Shown: positions 41,902 to 50,282 of the stretch, piece after piece
Layout of the letters: the number at the start of each line of letters is the position of its first letter
Position numbering within the stretch: position 1 is the first letter of the stretch
Assembly: GCA_017312345.1 (NCBI GenBank)
Contig: BLAA01000001.1
Location: 372,001 to 436,000, forward strand
Length of the DNA: 64,000 nt
Direction of reading: 5' to 3'
From: Candidatus Denitrolinea symbiosum
Lineage (GTDB): Bacteria > Chloroflexota > Anaerolineae > Anaerolineales > Villigracilaceae
Translations under genes and position numbers: made by a program
The notes under the pieces: generated by a model
Seen by the model: the letters and a program-made list of their open reading frames with translations, nothing else
Database searches by the model: none
Told to the model about the DNA's origin: nothing

Positions 41902-42645
41902 ATGACAGTTATTTCACCCATCCTCACCGTCCGCGAGTTGAGCGCCGTCTTTCCCGACAACAACGGCGGACTGCACGCGCTGGAGCGCGTGTCGTTCGAC
42001 GTGCGCCCGCGCGAGTTCGTGGCGGTGCTGGGACCTTCGGGCAGCGGCAAGTCCACCCTGCTGCGGATCCTGGCGGGCATCCTCCAGCCGACGGCGGGCG
42101 AGGTCAACTTTGGGCAGAATCAACAGCCGCGCATCGGCATGGCCTTCCAGCAGGCCAACCTCATGCCGTGGCGGACGGCGCTCCAGAACATCACGCTCCC
42201 GCTCGAACTGGAGGGCGCGGCGGACGCGTCCGCGCGGGCGCAGGAGATGATCGAACTGGTCGGGCTGACGGGCTTCGAGCGGAACTGGCCGCGCGAACTT
42301 TCGGGCGGGATGGCGCAGCGCGTGTCGCTGGCGCGGGCGCTCATCCACGACCCCGACCTGCTCCTGCTCGACGAGCCCTTCGGCTCGCTCGACGCGCTGA
42401 CCCGCGAGCGCATGTGGACGGAACTCTCGCGCATCTGGCAGGCGCGGCAGAAGACCGTCGTGATGGTGACTCATTCCATCTCCGAGGCGCTCTTCCTCGC
42501 GGACCGCGTCCTCGTGCTGACGGCGCGGCCTGGCCGCGTCAAACTGGACCTGAAAGTGGACCTGCCGCGTCCCCGCGCGGACGAGATGCGTTACACCGCC
42601 CATTTCGGCAGGCTGGCGCGGGCGTTGAAGGAAGCCATCGAATGA
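41902..42645 (+). CDS. ABC transporter ATP-binding protein of the riboflavin-type importer
   Basis: A 247-residue ATPase of the SsuB/TauB type. Walker A LGPSGSGKST, Q-loop FQQANLMPW, signature LSGGMAQRV, Walker B LLLLDEPFGSLD, H-loop VTHSISEALF. It energises the RibX/RibY-like importer. AGAAGG lies 3 nt before the ATG. Its stop overlaps the ATG of the phosphatase gene (ATGA), so the two are translated together. Confidence 0.92.
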   Translation: MTVISPILTVRELSAVFPDNNGGLHALERVSFDVRPREFVAVLGPSGSGKSTLLRILAGILQPTAGEVNFGQNQQPRIGMAFQQANLMPWRTALQNITLPLELEGAADASARAQEMIELVGLTGFERNWPRELSGGMAQRVSLARALIHDPDLLLLDEPFGSLDALTRERMWTELSRIWQARQKTVVMVTHSISEALFLADRVLVLTARPGRVKLDLKVDLPRPRADEMRYTAHFGRLARALKEAIE

Positions 42646-43139
42646 CGGACGGCGAATCCCGTGATAAGATGTCCCGCATGAATTTCGATCCCATCACCCC
42701 CGACCTCTTCATCGGCGTCACCCCCCGCGTGGACGATTATCCCCTCCTGCGCGGACTCGGCGTGCGCCTCGTCATCAACATGCGCTGGGAGCGCCGTCCC
42801 GCGCCCGACCCGCATCACGAGCCGCTGTCTTTCCTCTGGCTGCGGACGATTGACAGTCCGCTGTTCCCCATCCCCATCTCAAAATTGATACGCGGCGCGC
42901 AAGCCGCGCTCGAGACCATCCGCAGCGGCGGAAAAGTCTACGCCCACTGCGCTGGCGGACGTCACCGCGGCGTGGCGATGGGCGCGGCCGTCCTCGTCGC
43001 GCAGGGATACGATCCGCTGGCCGCGATGCAGTTGATCGCCGAGCGGCGCGCGCTGGCCGACCCGTTCGCGTTCTACATCCGCCCGCGTATTATGAAATTC
43101 GCGCAAAAATGGGATGCGGGTTTCGCTTCTGTAATTTAG
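42642..43139 (+). CDS. Dual-specificity-like protein phosphatase
   Basis: A 165-residue small DSP/PTP-fold phosphatase. Catalytic P-loop HCAGGRHRG (HCx5R) near residue 103, with the general-acid region LRTIDSPLFPIP before it. The ATG at 42642 overlaps the ATPase stop; later ATGs at 42669 and 42678 are also possible. Coupling to the riboflavin importer suggests co-expression, but there is no clear metabolic link; an unrelated signalling role is equally likely. Confidence 0.82.
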   Translation: MTDGESRDKMSRMNFDPITPDLFIGVTPRVDDYPLLRGLGVRLVINMRWERRPAPDPHHEPLSFLWLRTIDSPLFPIPISKLIRGAQAALETIRSGGKVYAHCAGGRHRGVAMGAAVLVAQGYDPLAAMQLIAERRALADPFAFYIRPRIMKFAQKWDAGFASVI

Positions 43140-43159
43140 GATTGACGACGGCGCGCGTA

Positions 43160-43236
43160 GGAATCCGAAAGTTCCACTTTCGGAACGCGGCTGGCGATCC
43201 TGAAGTAGAACTTCAGGATTCCATTTCATCTTAAAA
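43160..43236. repeat. Palindromic GAATCC-GAAGTTC-type repeat, two units
   Basis: CCGAAAGT-TCC-ACTTTCGG and ATCCTGAAGT-AGA-ACTTCAGGAT, each a near-perfect hairpin flanked by GGAATCC. The same family forms the 36-bp array at 47739-47910. Confidence 0.75.
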
Positions 43237-43241
43237 CACAA

Positions 43242-43270
43242 TGGCCGACTCCGTTACAACGAGTCGGCCA
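43242..43270 (-). terminator. Hairpin downstream of sbcD
   Basis: TGGCCGACTC and GAGTCGGCCA form a 10-bp stem with a 9-nt loop, 18 nt after the stop. The T-rich tail is imperfect (ATTGTGTTTT). Confidence 0.6.
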
Positions 43271-43287
43271 AATTCAACCTTCATCTT

Positions 43288-44514
43288 TCATCCTTGTTCT
43301 TCTTCTCCCTCTAAAATCTCGCGCGCCAGCGTTTGCAGCGCGTCGACGTCGTCCACTTTGGCGGCGCGCCAGTAGATCTCCAGCAACTCCAGCGGGCTGA
43401 GGCTGCTGATGGACCGGTCTTCGGGCAGGCGGACGCGCGTCTCCACCTGCGGACGCTTGACAAAATGAAACTCGAACGCCTTCCCGGCATATTTGCGGAG
43501 CGCGGCCTCGTCGATCATCGCGTCCATCTCGCGGGGATAATCCACGACCAGGCGGACGATGGCCCCGTCCATTTTTCGCTCGGACGGGAGCGCGGCCTTC
43601 AACGTCTCGGTCACGTTCATCCCGGACTGGAGGGCGGCGCGGCAATCTATGAACGGACGCGTCCCCGCGAGTTTTTTCCACTCCACGCGCGTCTCCCCTT
43701 TCTCCACCTCGGCGACGACGAAGAACTTGTCGTCCGCCGCCTCGCCGAAGTCCACGCGCTCGATGGAGCCGGGATAGATCACCGGCGGATGCGCGCCCTC
43801 GTTCAGGTTCTGCGGCTTGTGGATGTGGCCGAGCGCGACGTAATCCAGCCGTTTATCCTTCGTCAGCGAAGCAGGGAGGACCAGGTCCGCGCCGAGCATC
43901 ACCGTGCGCTCCATGCCGAACGCCGCGCCCTCCACCGACGCGTGCGCGGTGAGGATGAGCGGCAGCGACGGGTCCGCCGACTCGATCCAGCCCGCGACGA
44001 GGTCCGAGATGCGCGCTTCCATATTCGAATAGACTTCCTCGGGATTTTCCGCGCTCATTTCAAGATTCGCCATCAGACCCGAGCGCGAGACCCAGGGCAT
44101 GGCGATGACCTGCGCGGGCAGGTCCCATAGATCCTTTGGCGCCAGAAACTGGGGCTTGTCCAATACTTTAACGTATGGAACCTGGAGCGTGTCGAACTCC
44201 TGGATGGCGTGCGCGCGTCCGATGGACGGAGAGAGATCGTGGTTGCCGACCAGCAGCAAAGTCGGGATGCGCGCCTGCGAGAGGCGGACGATGCGCCGTC
44301 CCCACTCGCGCTGGAAGGTCGGCGCGGGCGAGCGGTCTTTGTACGCGTCCCCGGCGAAAATGACCAGGTCCACTTTCCCGTCAATCGCCGCGTCCACGAT
44401 GGCATCGAGGGATTTCAAAAAATCGAGGACGCGCAGGGGCAGTCCCGTGGCGGGATCGTGACGGCCATAGTTAGCCATATCAATGTGGGCGTCGGCGAAG
44501 TGGAGAAGTTTCAT
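43288..44514 (-). CDS. sbcD: DNA repair exonuclease SbcCD subunit D (Mre11-like nuclease)
   Basis: A 408-residue calcineurin-type phosphoesterase. Phosphoesterase motifs: FADAHIDM, IFAGDAYKDRSP, VGNHDLSPS, and GHIHKPQ. The partner SbcC ATPase is not in the window. The C-terminal 100 residues form the capping and SbcC-binding region. Start: TATAAT lies 8 nt before the ATG (44523-44528), in a 25-nt gap after the SDR gene, so leaderless transcription is likely. Confidence 0.9.
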   Translation of the reverse strand: MKLLHFADAHIDMANYGRHDPATGLPLRVLDFLKSLDAIVDAAIDGKVDLVIFAGDAYKDRSPAPTFQREWGRRIVRLSQARIPTLLLVGNHDLSPSIGRAHAIQEFDTLQVPYVKVLDKPQFLAPKDLWDLPAQVIAMPWVSRSGLMANLEMSAENPEEVYSNMEARISDLVAGWIESADPSLPLILTAHASVEGAAFGMERTVMLGADLVLPASLTKDKRLDYVALGHIHKPQNLNEGAHPPVIYPGSIERVDFGEAADDKFFVVAEVEKGETRVEWKKLAGTRPFIDCRAALQSGMNVTETLKAALPSERKMDGAIVRLVVDYPREMDAMIDEAALRKYAGKAFEFHFVKRPQVETRVRLPEDRSISSLSPLELLEIYWRAAKVDDVDALQTLAREILEGEEEQG

Positions 44515-44522
44515 CGCGTCAA

Positions 44523-44528
44523 ATTATA
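44523..44528 (-). promoter_or_regulatory. -10 box (TATAAT) 8 nt before the sbcD ATG
   Basis: Minus-strand TATAAT in the 25-nt gap between the SDR gene and sbcD. No Shine-Dalgarno. Confidence 0.5.
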
Positions 44529-44539
44529 GCGCCCTGTTT

Positions 44540-45316
44540 TCACTGCGCCGTATTTCCCCCGTCCGCCAGCAGCAGATGACCGGTCACGAACGACGAATCG
44601 TCCGACGCCAAAAACAGGACGGCGCGGGCGATCTCCTCGGGCTGGCCGAAACGCCCCATCGGGATATACGCGCTGGCCTCCCGCTTTGCCTCCTCCAGCG
44701 TCACCGGGTCGGAATACTCGAAGTAACCCTTCTCCAGCCATCGGTCCACGAACGTATCGCCGGGACACACCGCGTTCACGCGGATCCCGTCCCGCGCGAA
44801 ATCGAGCGCCATCGCCTTCGTCATCATCGCCACCGCGCCCTTACTGACGATGTACGGGAACGCGTCCCTGCCCGCCACCACCGACCAGTCCGAGCCGTTG
44901 TTGACGATCACGCCGCCTCCCTGTTTCTTCATTATCGGCAGCGCGAGTTTGCACATCCGCCAGACCGCCGTCACGTTGACTTCCATCGTCTCGCGCCAAA
45001 CCGACTCCTCCGTCGTCTCCGCCGTCCCTTTGGTGACGATGCCCGCGTTGTTGAACAGGATGTCCACGCGGCCGAACTCACGCAGGGCGACGTCTGCCAC
45101 GCGTTGACAGTCCTCCGCCCGCGCGTGATCCGCCTCGACGAACACGCATCGGACTCCCTTTCGGCGGCATTCCGCTTCGAGGCGCGTCCCCAACCCCGCG
45201 CGCCGCCCGGTGACGACCAGGTCCGCTCCCTCGTCCGCGAAAAGAAGCGCAGTCGCCTTCCCGATTCCCGAGGTCGCGCCGGTGATGATGGCGGTCTTGC
45301 CCGCGAGTTTACCCAT
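44540..45316 (-). CDS. Short-chain dehydrogenase/reductase (classical SDR)
   Basis: A 258-residue NAD(P)-dependent oxidoreductase. Motifs: [12 protein letters not shown], catalytic Ser in NNGSDWS and the Tyr-Lys pair in YIVSKGA, with the C-terminal LADGG. Near FabG-like or 3-hydroxyacyl reductase-like members; substrate unknown. The frame extends to 45619, but the ATG at 45316 has GGAG about 6 nt upstream and starts the Rossmann fold. Confidence 0.92.
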   Translation of the reverse strand: MGKLAGKTAIITGATSGIGKATALLFADEGADLVVTGRRAGLGTRLEAECRRKGVRCVFVEADHARAEDCQRVADVALREFGRVDILFNNAGIVTKGTAETTEESVWRETMEVNVTAVWRMCKLALPIMKKQGGGVIVNNGSDWSVVAGRDAFPYIVSKGAVAMMTKAMALDFARDGIRVNAVCPGDTFVDRWLEKGYFEYSDPVTLEEAKREASAYIPMGRFGQPEEIARAVLFLASDDSSFVTGHLLLADGGNTAQ

Positions 45317-45351
45317 GAGCGTCTCCTTGCAGCGCAATTTGGCAAATGGCG

Positions 45352-46488
45352 CTACATAATCTCCTTCCGATAGAAGCGGTATTTTTTGTACATCTTCGCC
45401 CCGGTGTGCATCGCCAGCGGACGCGTGTCGGGGTTGTTTTCGCCCGTCAGCGAGAGGTCCGCCCATTGATAGCCCCTGGCGGCGGCGCGCTTCGTCATTT
45501 CGTCGAACAGCAGCAGCGCCAGGCCGGTATCCCAATATTCGGGCGGGACGACGACGCTTTTGATGCTGATGGATTTCGGGCGGTCGTTGCGGTGGAGGAA
45601 GGCGCGGACGTAATCCCACGGATAGCGGAGTCCGTTCAAGTGGATGAGGATCTCGTTGAAGTTCGGCACGCCGGGGAAGAAGCCCGCCGGTTTCCCGTCC
45701 GCTTCGGCGAAGAGGACGAGGTCAAGGTCCACGAGTTCGAGCAGGGGCAGGATCATGGACTCGACGTCGGTGCGGGTGTAGGGGACGTAATTGGCGAAGT
45801 GCATGAGGCCGCGATTTTGCAGATAGACGATGCGGTCAATCTCCGCGTCCTTGTCCGCCAGGATCGCGCCGCGCACGCGGAATTCGGGATGCCTTTGGCG
45901 CACGCGGTCGGCTACGCGCGCCAGCCGTTGAAGGGCCGGGTTTTCGAGATTGATGTCAATGGCATACGCCACGCCGTCGTCGTCGTCCTTTTGGAATCCG
46001 TACCGTTCAAAGAACATCTGGTAATACGGCGGGTGATGCGCGAGGTAGATCGCGGCAGGACGGTCCCGCCCCTCGACGAGAATGCCGCGGCTGTCCTCGC
46101 GGTCGAGATTGTAGGGACCGTAGAGCGCGGTCATGCCGCGCGCCGCGGCCCAACGTTCCGCGTGACCGAACATGGCCGCGAACACATCGTAGTCCTCGAC
46201 ACATTCGACAAATCCAAACATGCACTCCGCGTGCCCCTTATATCGCGTCCGCCCCTTCTCCTCCGCGAGACAGAGAGTCCCTGCGGGCTGGCCGTCCTTC
46301 CAGGCGATGAAGAATTCGGCCTCGCCATCCTTAAAGAAAATCCCGCGCGCGGGATCGGTTGCCTTGACGCGGTCGGGGAGCAGGGGCGGAATCCAGAGCG
46401 GGTCGTTTTTGTAGACGCGCCACGGAAAGGTCAGGAAGACGCGTTTTTCGCGCCCGCTGCGGACGGGGAGAACCTGGATGCCGGTCAT
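45352..46488 (-). CDS. GNAT-like acetyltransferase domain protein (two-part)
   Basis: About 378 residues. The N-terminal half has alternating strands with [20 protein letters not shown]; the C-terminal half reads [25 protein letters not shown] and ends [17 protein letters not shown], the GNAT pattern. I see two acetyltransferase-like halves. No substrate is evident. The ATG at 46488 lies 1 nt after the stop of the upstream 110-residue gene, so they are coupled. Confidence 0.7.
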   Translation of the reverse strand: MTGIQVLPVRSGREKRVFLTFPWRVYKNDPLWIPPLLPDRVKATDPARGIFFKDGEAEFFIAWKDGQPAGTLCLAEEKGRTRYKGHAECMFGFVECVEDYDVFAAMFGHAERWAAARGMTALYGPYNLDREDSRGILVEGRDRPAAIYLAHHPPYYQMFFERYGFQKDDDDGVAYAIDINLENPALQRLARVADRVRQRHPEFRVRGAILADKDAEIDRIVYLQNRGLMHFANYVPYTRTDVESMILPLLELVDLDLVLFAEADGKPAGFFPGVPNFNEILIHLNGLRYPWDYVRAFLHRNDRPKSISIKSVVVPPEYWDTGLALLLFDEMTKRAAARGYQWADLSLTGENNPDTRPLAMHTGAKMYKKYRFYRKEIM

Positions 46489-46489
46489 A

Positions 46490-46822
46490 TCAATGCTTCG
46501 CGCCGGAGATCTTCTTCCCATCGAGGGTGTACATGTCGTATTCCACAGCCTGCAAGGAGACGCCGAACAGCCGTTTCAGATTCTCGTTGGCGATTTCGAT
46601 CACCACGTCCAATTGCTGGCGCGAGACCGCTTCGCCGCGAAAAATGACTTTCTTCACGCCCGAAGCCCGCTGGATGAAATGCACCCACTCGATGACGCCG
46701 TCCTTGCGTTTCTTGGCGAGCAGTTTGTACGCTCCCGTGCCGGGGATAGGCGCGGTAGCCCATCCGCCGACGATCTCCTCGCCCTCGTTCACGTTCATCA
46801 CAGCCTTTTTAGAAAATGCCAT
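46490..46822 (-). CDS. Conserved-looking small protein of unknown function
   Basis: A 110-residue protein, not recognised. It begins MAFSKKAVMNVNEGEEIVGG; hydrophobic and charged residues alternate in GAYKLLAKKRKDGVIEWVHF, and a helical stretch VVIEIANENLKRLFGV follows. It has no Cys, no signal and no membrane segment, so it is probably cytosolic. It has a clear GGAGG Shine-Dalgarno and coupling to the GNAT-like gene, which argues that it is real. Confidence 0.6.
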   Translation of the reverse strand: MAFSKKAVMNVNEGEEIVGGWATAPIPGTGAYKLLAKKRKDGVIEWVHFIQRASGVKKVIFRGEAVSRQQLDVVIEIANENLKRLFGVSLQAVEYDMYTLDGKKISGAKH

Positions 46823-46851
46823 TTCATCCTCCGTAGAGCAAATTCGATTGC

Positions 46852-47721
46852 CTAGATTTTCCCTGCCGCGCGCGCCCGCGCCAGCGTCTTCTGCGCGTTT
46901 TTGAGGAGCGGCATGTCTATCATCTTCCCGTCCAGCGCGTACGCGCCCTTGCCTTCCTTTTGACTGGCTTCGAACGTCTCGACGATCCGACGCGCTTCTT
47001 CGAGCGCCTCGTCCGACGGGGTGAACGCCTCCTGCGTGACCTCGACCTGGTTCGGGTGGATGATCTGTTTCCCGCTAAAGCCGAACCCGGCTCCCTGTTC
47101 GGCTTCGAGGCGCAGTCCCTCCGCGTCTTTGAAGTCGATATAGACGATGTCAATCGCCTGCAGACCGAAAGCCGCGCACGCCGCGACCACCGCCTGGCGC
47201 GCGTACAGCAATTCGACCGCCTCGCGCGTCCGCCTCGCGCCGACCGAGGCGGCGTAGTCCTCGCCCCCGAAGATGATCCCATCGAGACGCGGATGCGCGG
47301 CGATTTCTTTGAGATTCAGAATCCCCAGCGCGGTCTCCACGCCGACCAGCATCCGAATCGAATTAAGCGTCCAGCCATACTTCAATTCCGCGGCTTCGAT
47401 GAGCCTGCTTCCCCACTCGACCTGCTCGCGCGACTCCACTTTGGGGATCACGATCCCGTCGGGGCGGAACGGCAGGACGGCGTCAATGTCGTCCCGCTCC
47501 CAGCCCGAACCGATGGAATTGACGCGCGCCAGTTTCTCGCTGGCGCCGAAGTCCAGTTCGCGCAGGGCTTTGGCGATGGTCACCCGCGCTTCCGCTTTGC
47601 GGCTGACGGCCACGCCGTCTTCCATGTCCATGCAGATACAGTCCACGCCGAGCGTGGTCGCTTTGACAATCTTCTTCCAGTCGTCGCCGGGCATGTAGAG
47701 GAGAGCGCGTCGAGAATGCAT
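46852..47721 (-). CDS. CitE-like HpcH/HpaI aldolase/lyase
   Basis: A 289-residue TIM-barrel lyase of the citrate lyase beta/malyl-CoA lyase family. Features are RRALLYMPGDDWKKIVKA, CICMDMEDGV, IPKVESREQVEW, VGVETALGILNL and SGKQIIHPNQVE. It could cleave a CoA thioester such as malyl-CoA or citramalyl-CoA; no citrate lyase alpha or acyl carrier partner is present. The frame reaches 47772, but the ATG at 47721 has AGGA 4 nt upstream and is chosen. Confidence 0.88.
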   Translation of the reverse strand: MHSRRALLYMPGDDWKKIVKATTLGVDCICMDMEDGVAVSRKAEARVTIAKALRELDFGASEKLARVNSIGSGWERDDIDAVLPFRPDGIVIPKVESREQVEWGSRLIEAAELKYGWTLNSIRMLVGVETALGILNLKEIAAHPRLDGIIFGGEDYAASVGARRTREAVELLYARQAVVAACAAFGLQAIDIVYIDFKDAEGLRLEAEQGAGFGFSGKQIIHPNQVEVTQEAFTPSDEALEEARRIVETFEASQKEGKGAYALDGKMIDMPLLKNAQKTLARARAAGKI

Positions 47722-47738
47722 GGTATCCTGAATTGAAA

Positions 47739-47910
47739 ATAAAAGGAATCCGCAAGTTCTACTTGCGGGCAATTCAGAAGCAGAGCTTCTGGATTCTGTT
47801 TTTTCATGTCCAGAAGCAGAGCTTCTGGATTCCGTTTTTTCATGTCCAGAAGCAGAGCTTCTGGATTCCCGCTTTTCACGTCCAGAAGCCGAACTTCCGG
47901 ATTTCAGCGC
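47739..47910. repeat. 36-bp tandem repeat of palindromic units
   Basis: CAGAAG recurs at 47775, 47811, 47847 and 47883, an exact 36-bp period. Each unit is the palindrome CCAGAAGC-AGA-GCTTCTGG followed by ATTC and a T-rich stretch with CATGT. A degenerate first element GGAATCCGCAAGTTCTACTTGC starts the block. Same family as 43160-43236. It fills the space between the CitE-like gene and rdgB. Confidence 0.9.
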
Positions 47911-47925
47911 TTTGTGAAGGCCATT

Positions 47926-48525
47926 TTAACCGTCTCGCAGGAGACGCGCCAATATCGGACGCGCGGCCTGCGCCGCCCGCGCCCGGTGACTGAGACGGTT
48001 CTTCGTCTCCTCTGGCAGTTCCGCCATCGTCCGGCCGAATTCGGGGATGAAGAAGACCGGGTCGTACCCGAACCCGCCGGAGCCGCGCTCCTCGGGGCTG
48101 ATCTCGCCCTCGCAGATTCCCTCGGCGATTTCGACGCTTCCATCCGGACCTGCGACGACCATCGTCGCCCGGAAGCGCGCCGTCCACGGACGCGGTTTGT
48201 CGGCGAGGTTTTGCAGAAGGGTCATCCTGCGGTCGCGGTCGGTGGCGCCCGGCTTGGACGAATACCTGGCGGAGCGAAGTCCCGGCGCGCCGCCCAAGGC
48301 GTCCACCTCGAGGCCGGAGTCGTCGGCGAGACAGACGAGTCCGCTGGCGCGCTGAAAAGCGACGGCTTTCTTCGCCGCGTTCTCGGCGTAGGTGAGACCG
48401 TCTTCGTCCACTTCGAGAGTCAACCCGATATCGGCGGGAGCGAGGATTTCAAGAGGCAGGTCCGCGAGGATGGCTTGCAGTTCGCGCAGTTTGCCTTTGT
48501 TGTTGGTGGCAAGGAGAAGTTTCAT
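47926..48525 (-). CDS. rdgB: XTP/dITP diphosphatase (RdgB/HAM1)
   Basis: A 199-residue housecleaning pyrophosphatase that removes XTP and (d)ITP. N-terminal LLLATNNKGKLRELQAIL, the core LADDSGLEVDALGGAPGLRSARYS and the C-terminal GFGYDPVFF are present. No Shine-Dalgarno is obvious; it follows queG after 36 nt on the same strand. Confidence 0.95.
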   Translation of the reverse strand: MKLLLATNNKGKLRELQAILADLPLEILAPADIGLTLEVDEDGLTYAENAAKKAVAFQRASGLVCLADDSGLEVDALGGAPGLRSARYSSKPGATDRDRRMTLLQNLADKPRPWTARFRATMVVAGPDGSVEIAEGICEGEISPEERGSGGFGYDPVFFIPEFGRTMAELPEETKNRLSHRARAAQAARPILARLLRDG

Positions 48526-48561
48526 ATTGGTAAGTGGGAATTAGCGACACCTGCACTTGCA

Positions 48562-49635
48562 TCAGGCGCAAGTGTTGGTAATTTGCTCCATCGCCCACTT
48601 TGCATGTTCGCGGACGAGAGGTTCTGAATCGTTGACGGCATTTTCGAGTGCAGGGAGAGACGTCTCGTTGCCGAGGTTGCCGAGCGCAACAGCCACGTTG
48701 CGCAGGAGTCCGCGTCGCTTGGCCCGTTGGATGGGACTGCGCTTGAACTGTCGGTTGAAGGATTCGGGAGTCAACGCGAGGGTGGCGATCAGGTCGGTTG
48801 CGGCCGCGCCCGCGTCGGGTTGGAATGAAGCGTCGCCTTCGGGCGCGGCGAATCGATTCCACGGGCAGACCATCTGGCAGATGTCGCATCCGAAGATCCA
48901 GTCGCCGATCAACGGGCGGAGGTCTTCAGGGATGCCGCCTTTGTTTTCGATGGTGAGATAGGAGATGCAGCGGCGGGCGTCGAGCGAGCGGTTGGGGAGG
49001 ATGGCGTCGGTGGGACAGGCCTCGATGCAGCGCGTGCAGGAACCGCAATGGTCGGTGACGAAGGGTTCGTCGGGTTCGAGTTCGAGGCCGAGCAGGATTT
49101 CGGCGAGGATGAAGTACGAGCCTTTGCGCGGGTGAATGAGGCAGGAATTTTTGCCGATCCAGCCGAGGCCGGCGCGCTGGGCGAGGTCGCGTTCGAGCAG
49201 GGGGCCGGTGTCGGTGTAGCAGCGGTTGGGGACGGGATGTCCAACCTGGGTCTCGATGAAGGCGACGAGGGATTCGAGGCGCGGCGGGAGGACGAGGTGG
49301 TAGTCTTCGCCGAGGGCGTAGGAGGCGACGCGGCCCTCGACGCCCCCCTCCGTCTCCCCCCATTTTCCGAGAAAACGGGGGAAGTGGCGGGGGGCATTGT
49401 ACGGAACGCCCAGCGCGAGGATGGATTTACATTCGGGGAGGATCAGGCGCGGGTCGGCGCGGCGGGCCCGGGCGCGGTCTGTGGCGAGGTAGGCCATCTC
49501 GCCGTGATAGCCGCGCGCCAGCCAGTTTTCGAAAAATTGTACGTGAGGCGCGGGCTTGGGAGTCGTCACGCCGGCCAGGACGAATCCCAGCCGGCGCGCT
49601 TCTTCGAGGATGGATTGTTTGAGAGCGTCGGTCAC
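48562..49635 (-). CDS. queG: Epoxyqueuosine reductase
   Basis: A 357-residue iron-sulfur protein that makes queuosine from epoxyqueuosine in tRNA using cobalamin. Two ferredoxin-type clusters: CGSCTRCIEACP and CDICQMVCPW; queG N-terminal features DALKQSILEEARRLGF and LPECKSILALGVPYN; C-terminal HEAT-like part. GTG start overlaps the stop of the upstream lipoprotein gene by 1 nt. It needs B12-type cofactor, which fits the chelatase gene in the same window. Confidence 0.93.
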   Translation of the reverse strand: MTDALKQSILEEARRLGFVLAGVTTPKPAPHVQFFENWLARGYHGEMAYLATDRARARRADPRLILPECKSILALGVPYNAPRHFPRFLGKWGETEGGVEGRVASYALGEDYHLVLPPRLESLVAFIETQVGHPVPNRCYTDTGPLLERDLAQRAGLGWIGKNSCLIHPRKGSYFILAEILLGLELEPDEPFVTDHCGSCTRCIEACPTDAILPNRSLDARRCISYLTIENKGGIPEDLRPLIGDWIFGCDICQMVCPWNRFAAPEGDASFQPDAGAAATDLIATLALTPESFNRQFKRSPIQRAKRRGLLRNVAVALGNLGNETSLPALENAVNDSEPLVREHAKWAMEQITNTCA

Positions 49636-50258
49636 TAGCGGACAACGATCAGAACGTATAAGAACTGTCCGAAGGCGCTGCCCTGCGCGTTCGCCATGCG
49701 CCAGGTGCTGGAATATTGCCCGGCTTTGGCGGGCGCTTTGAATTGGACGGAGACGTCCACTTCCTGGTTAGGCGTGACCGGGACGGGGATGGCGGCCGGC
49801 GCGCCGTTCATCCTTTCGCCGTAGGCGTAGACGACGCGATAGCCCGCGCCCCAGGTGCAGCTGCCGGTGTTGCGGATCTTCCAGGTTTTGAGGAATTCCT
49901 GACCAGCCGTTACCACTTCGCCGTCGGGAATGGTCACATCCACCGTGGCCGGGTTGAAATTCGCGTCGTCGCACAATCCGAGCGATGTGCCGATCGCGCC
50001 CGGCGTGAGCACGACGGAGACGGTCACGGTGACGGTGGGCGTCTCGGCGGGAGGCTCGGTCGCTTCGACGGTGGGCGTGGCGAGCGGGGTGAGCGAAGCG
50101 GCGGCGTTCTGCGTGGCGAGGACCTCCGCCATCACGGTCGCGGCCGCGGCGGTCTGGATGGCGCCGATGTCGGGCGTGGGCATAGGAGTCTCTTTGGGCG
50201 CGCAGGCGGCCAGCAATATCGTCAAAAGGATGGCCGGGATGTGACGTTTGGTTTTCAT
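49635..50258 (-). CDS. NBR1-Ig-like lipoprotein, copy 5 of 5
   Basis: A 207-residue lipoprotein (lipobox LAAC). After an Ala-rich segment and a Thr/Pro/Glu linker comes one Ig-like domain with the recurring signature LCDDANF, then WKIRNTGSCTW and VQFKAPAKAGQYSSTW. The signature Cys pair (one before and one in NTGSCTW) suggests a disulfide. Only this domain follows the linker, so this is the shortest copy. Probably surface-exposed; ligand unknown. Its stop overlaps the queG start. Confidence 0.82.
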   Translation of the reverse strand: MKTKRHIPAILLTILLAACAPKETPMPTPDIGAIQTAAAATVMAEVLATQNAAASLTPLATPTVEATEPPAETPTVTVTVSVVLTPGAIGTSLGLCDDANFNPATVDVTIPDGEVVTAGQEFLKTWKIRNTGSCTWGAGYRVVYAYGERMNGAPAAIPVPVTPNQEVDVSVQFKAPAKAGQYSSTWRMANAQGSAFGQFLYVLIVVR

Positions 50259-50282
50259 GGGAATCTCCTTGCTTGGAACCTG

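Noticed and set aside
47775..47910. 36-bp periodic repeat as a CRISPR array
   Set aside because: There are no unique spacers. The units abut head to tail, each unit is itself palindromic, and no cas genes are nearby.
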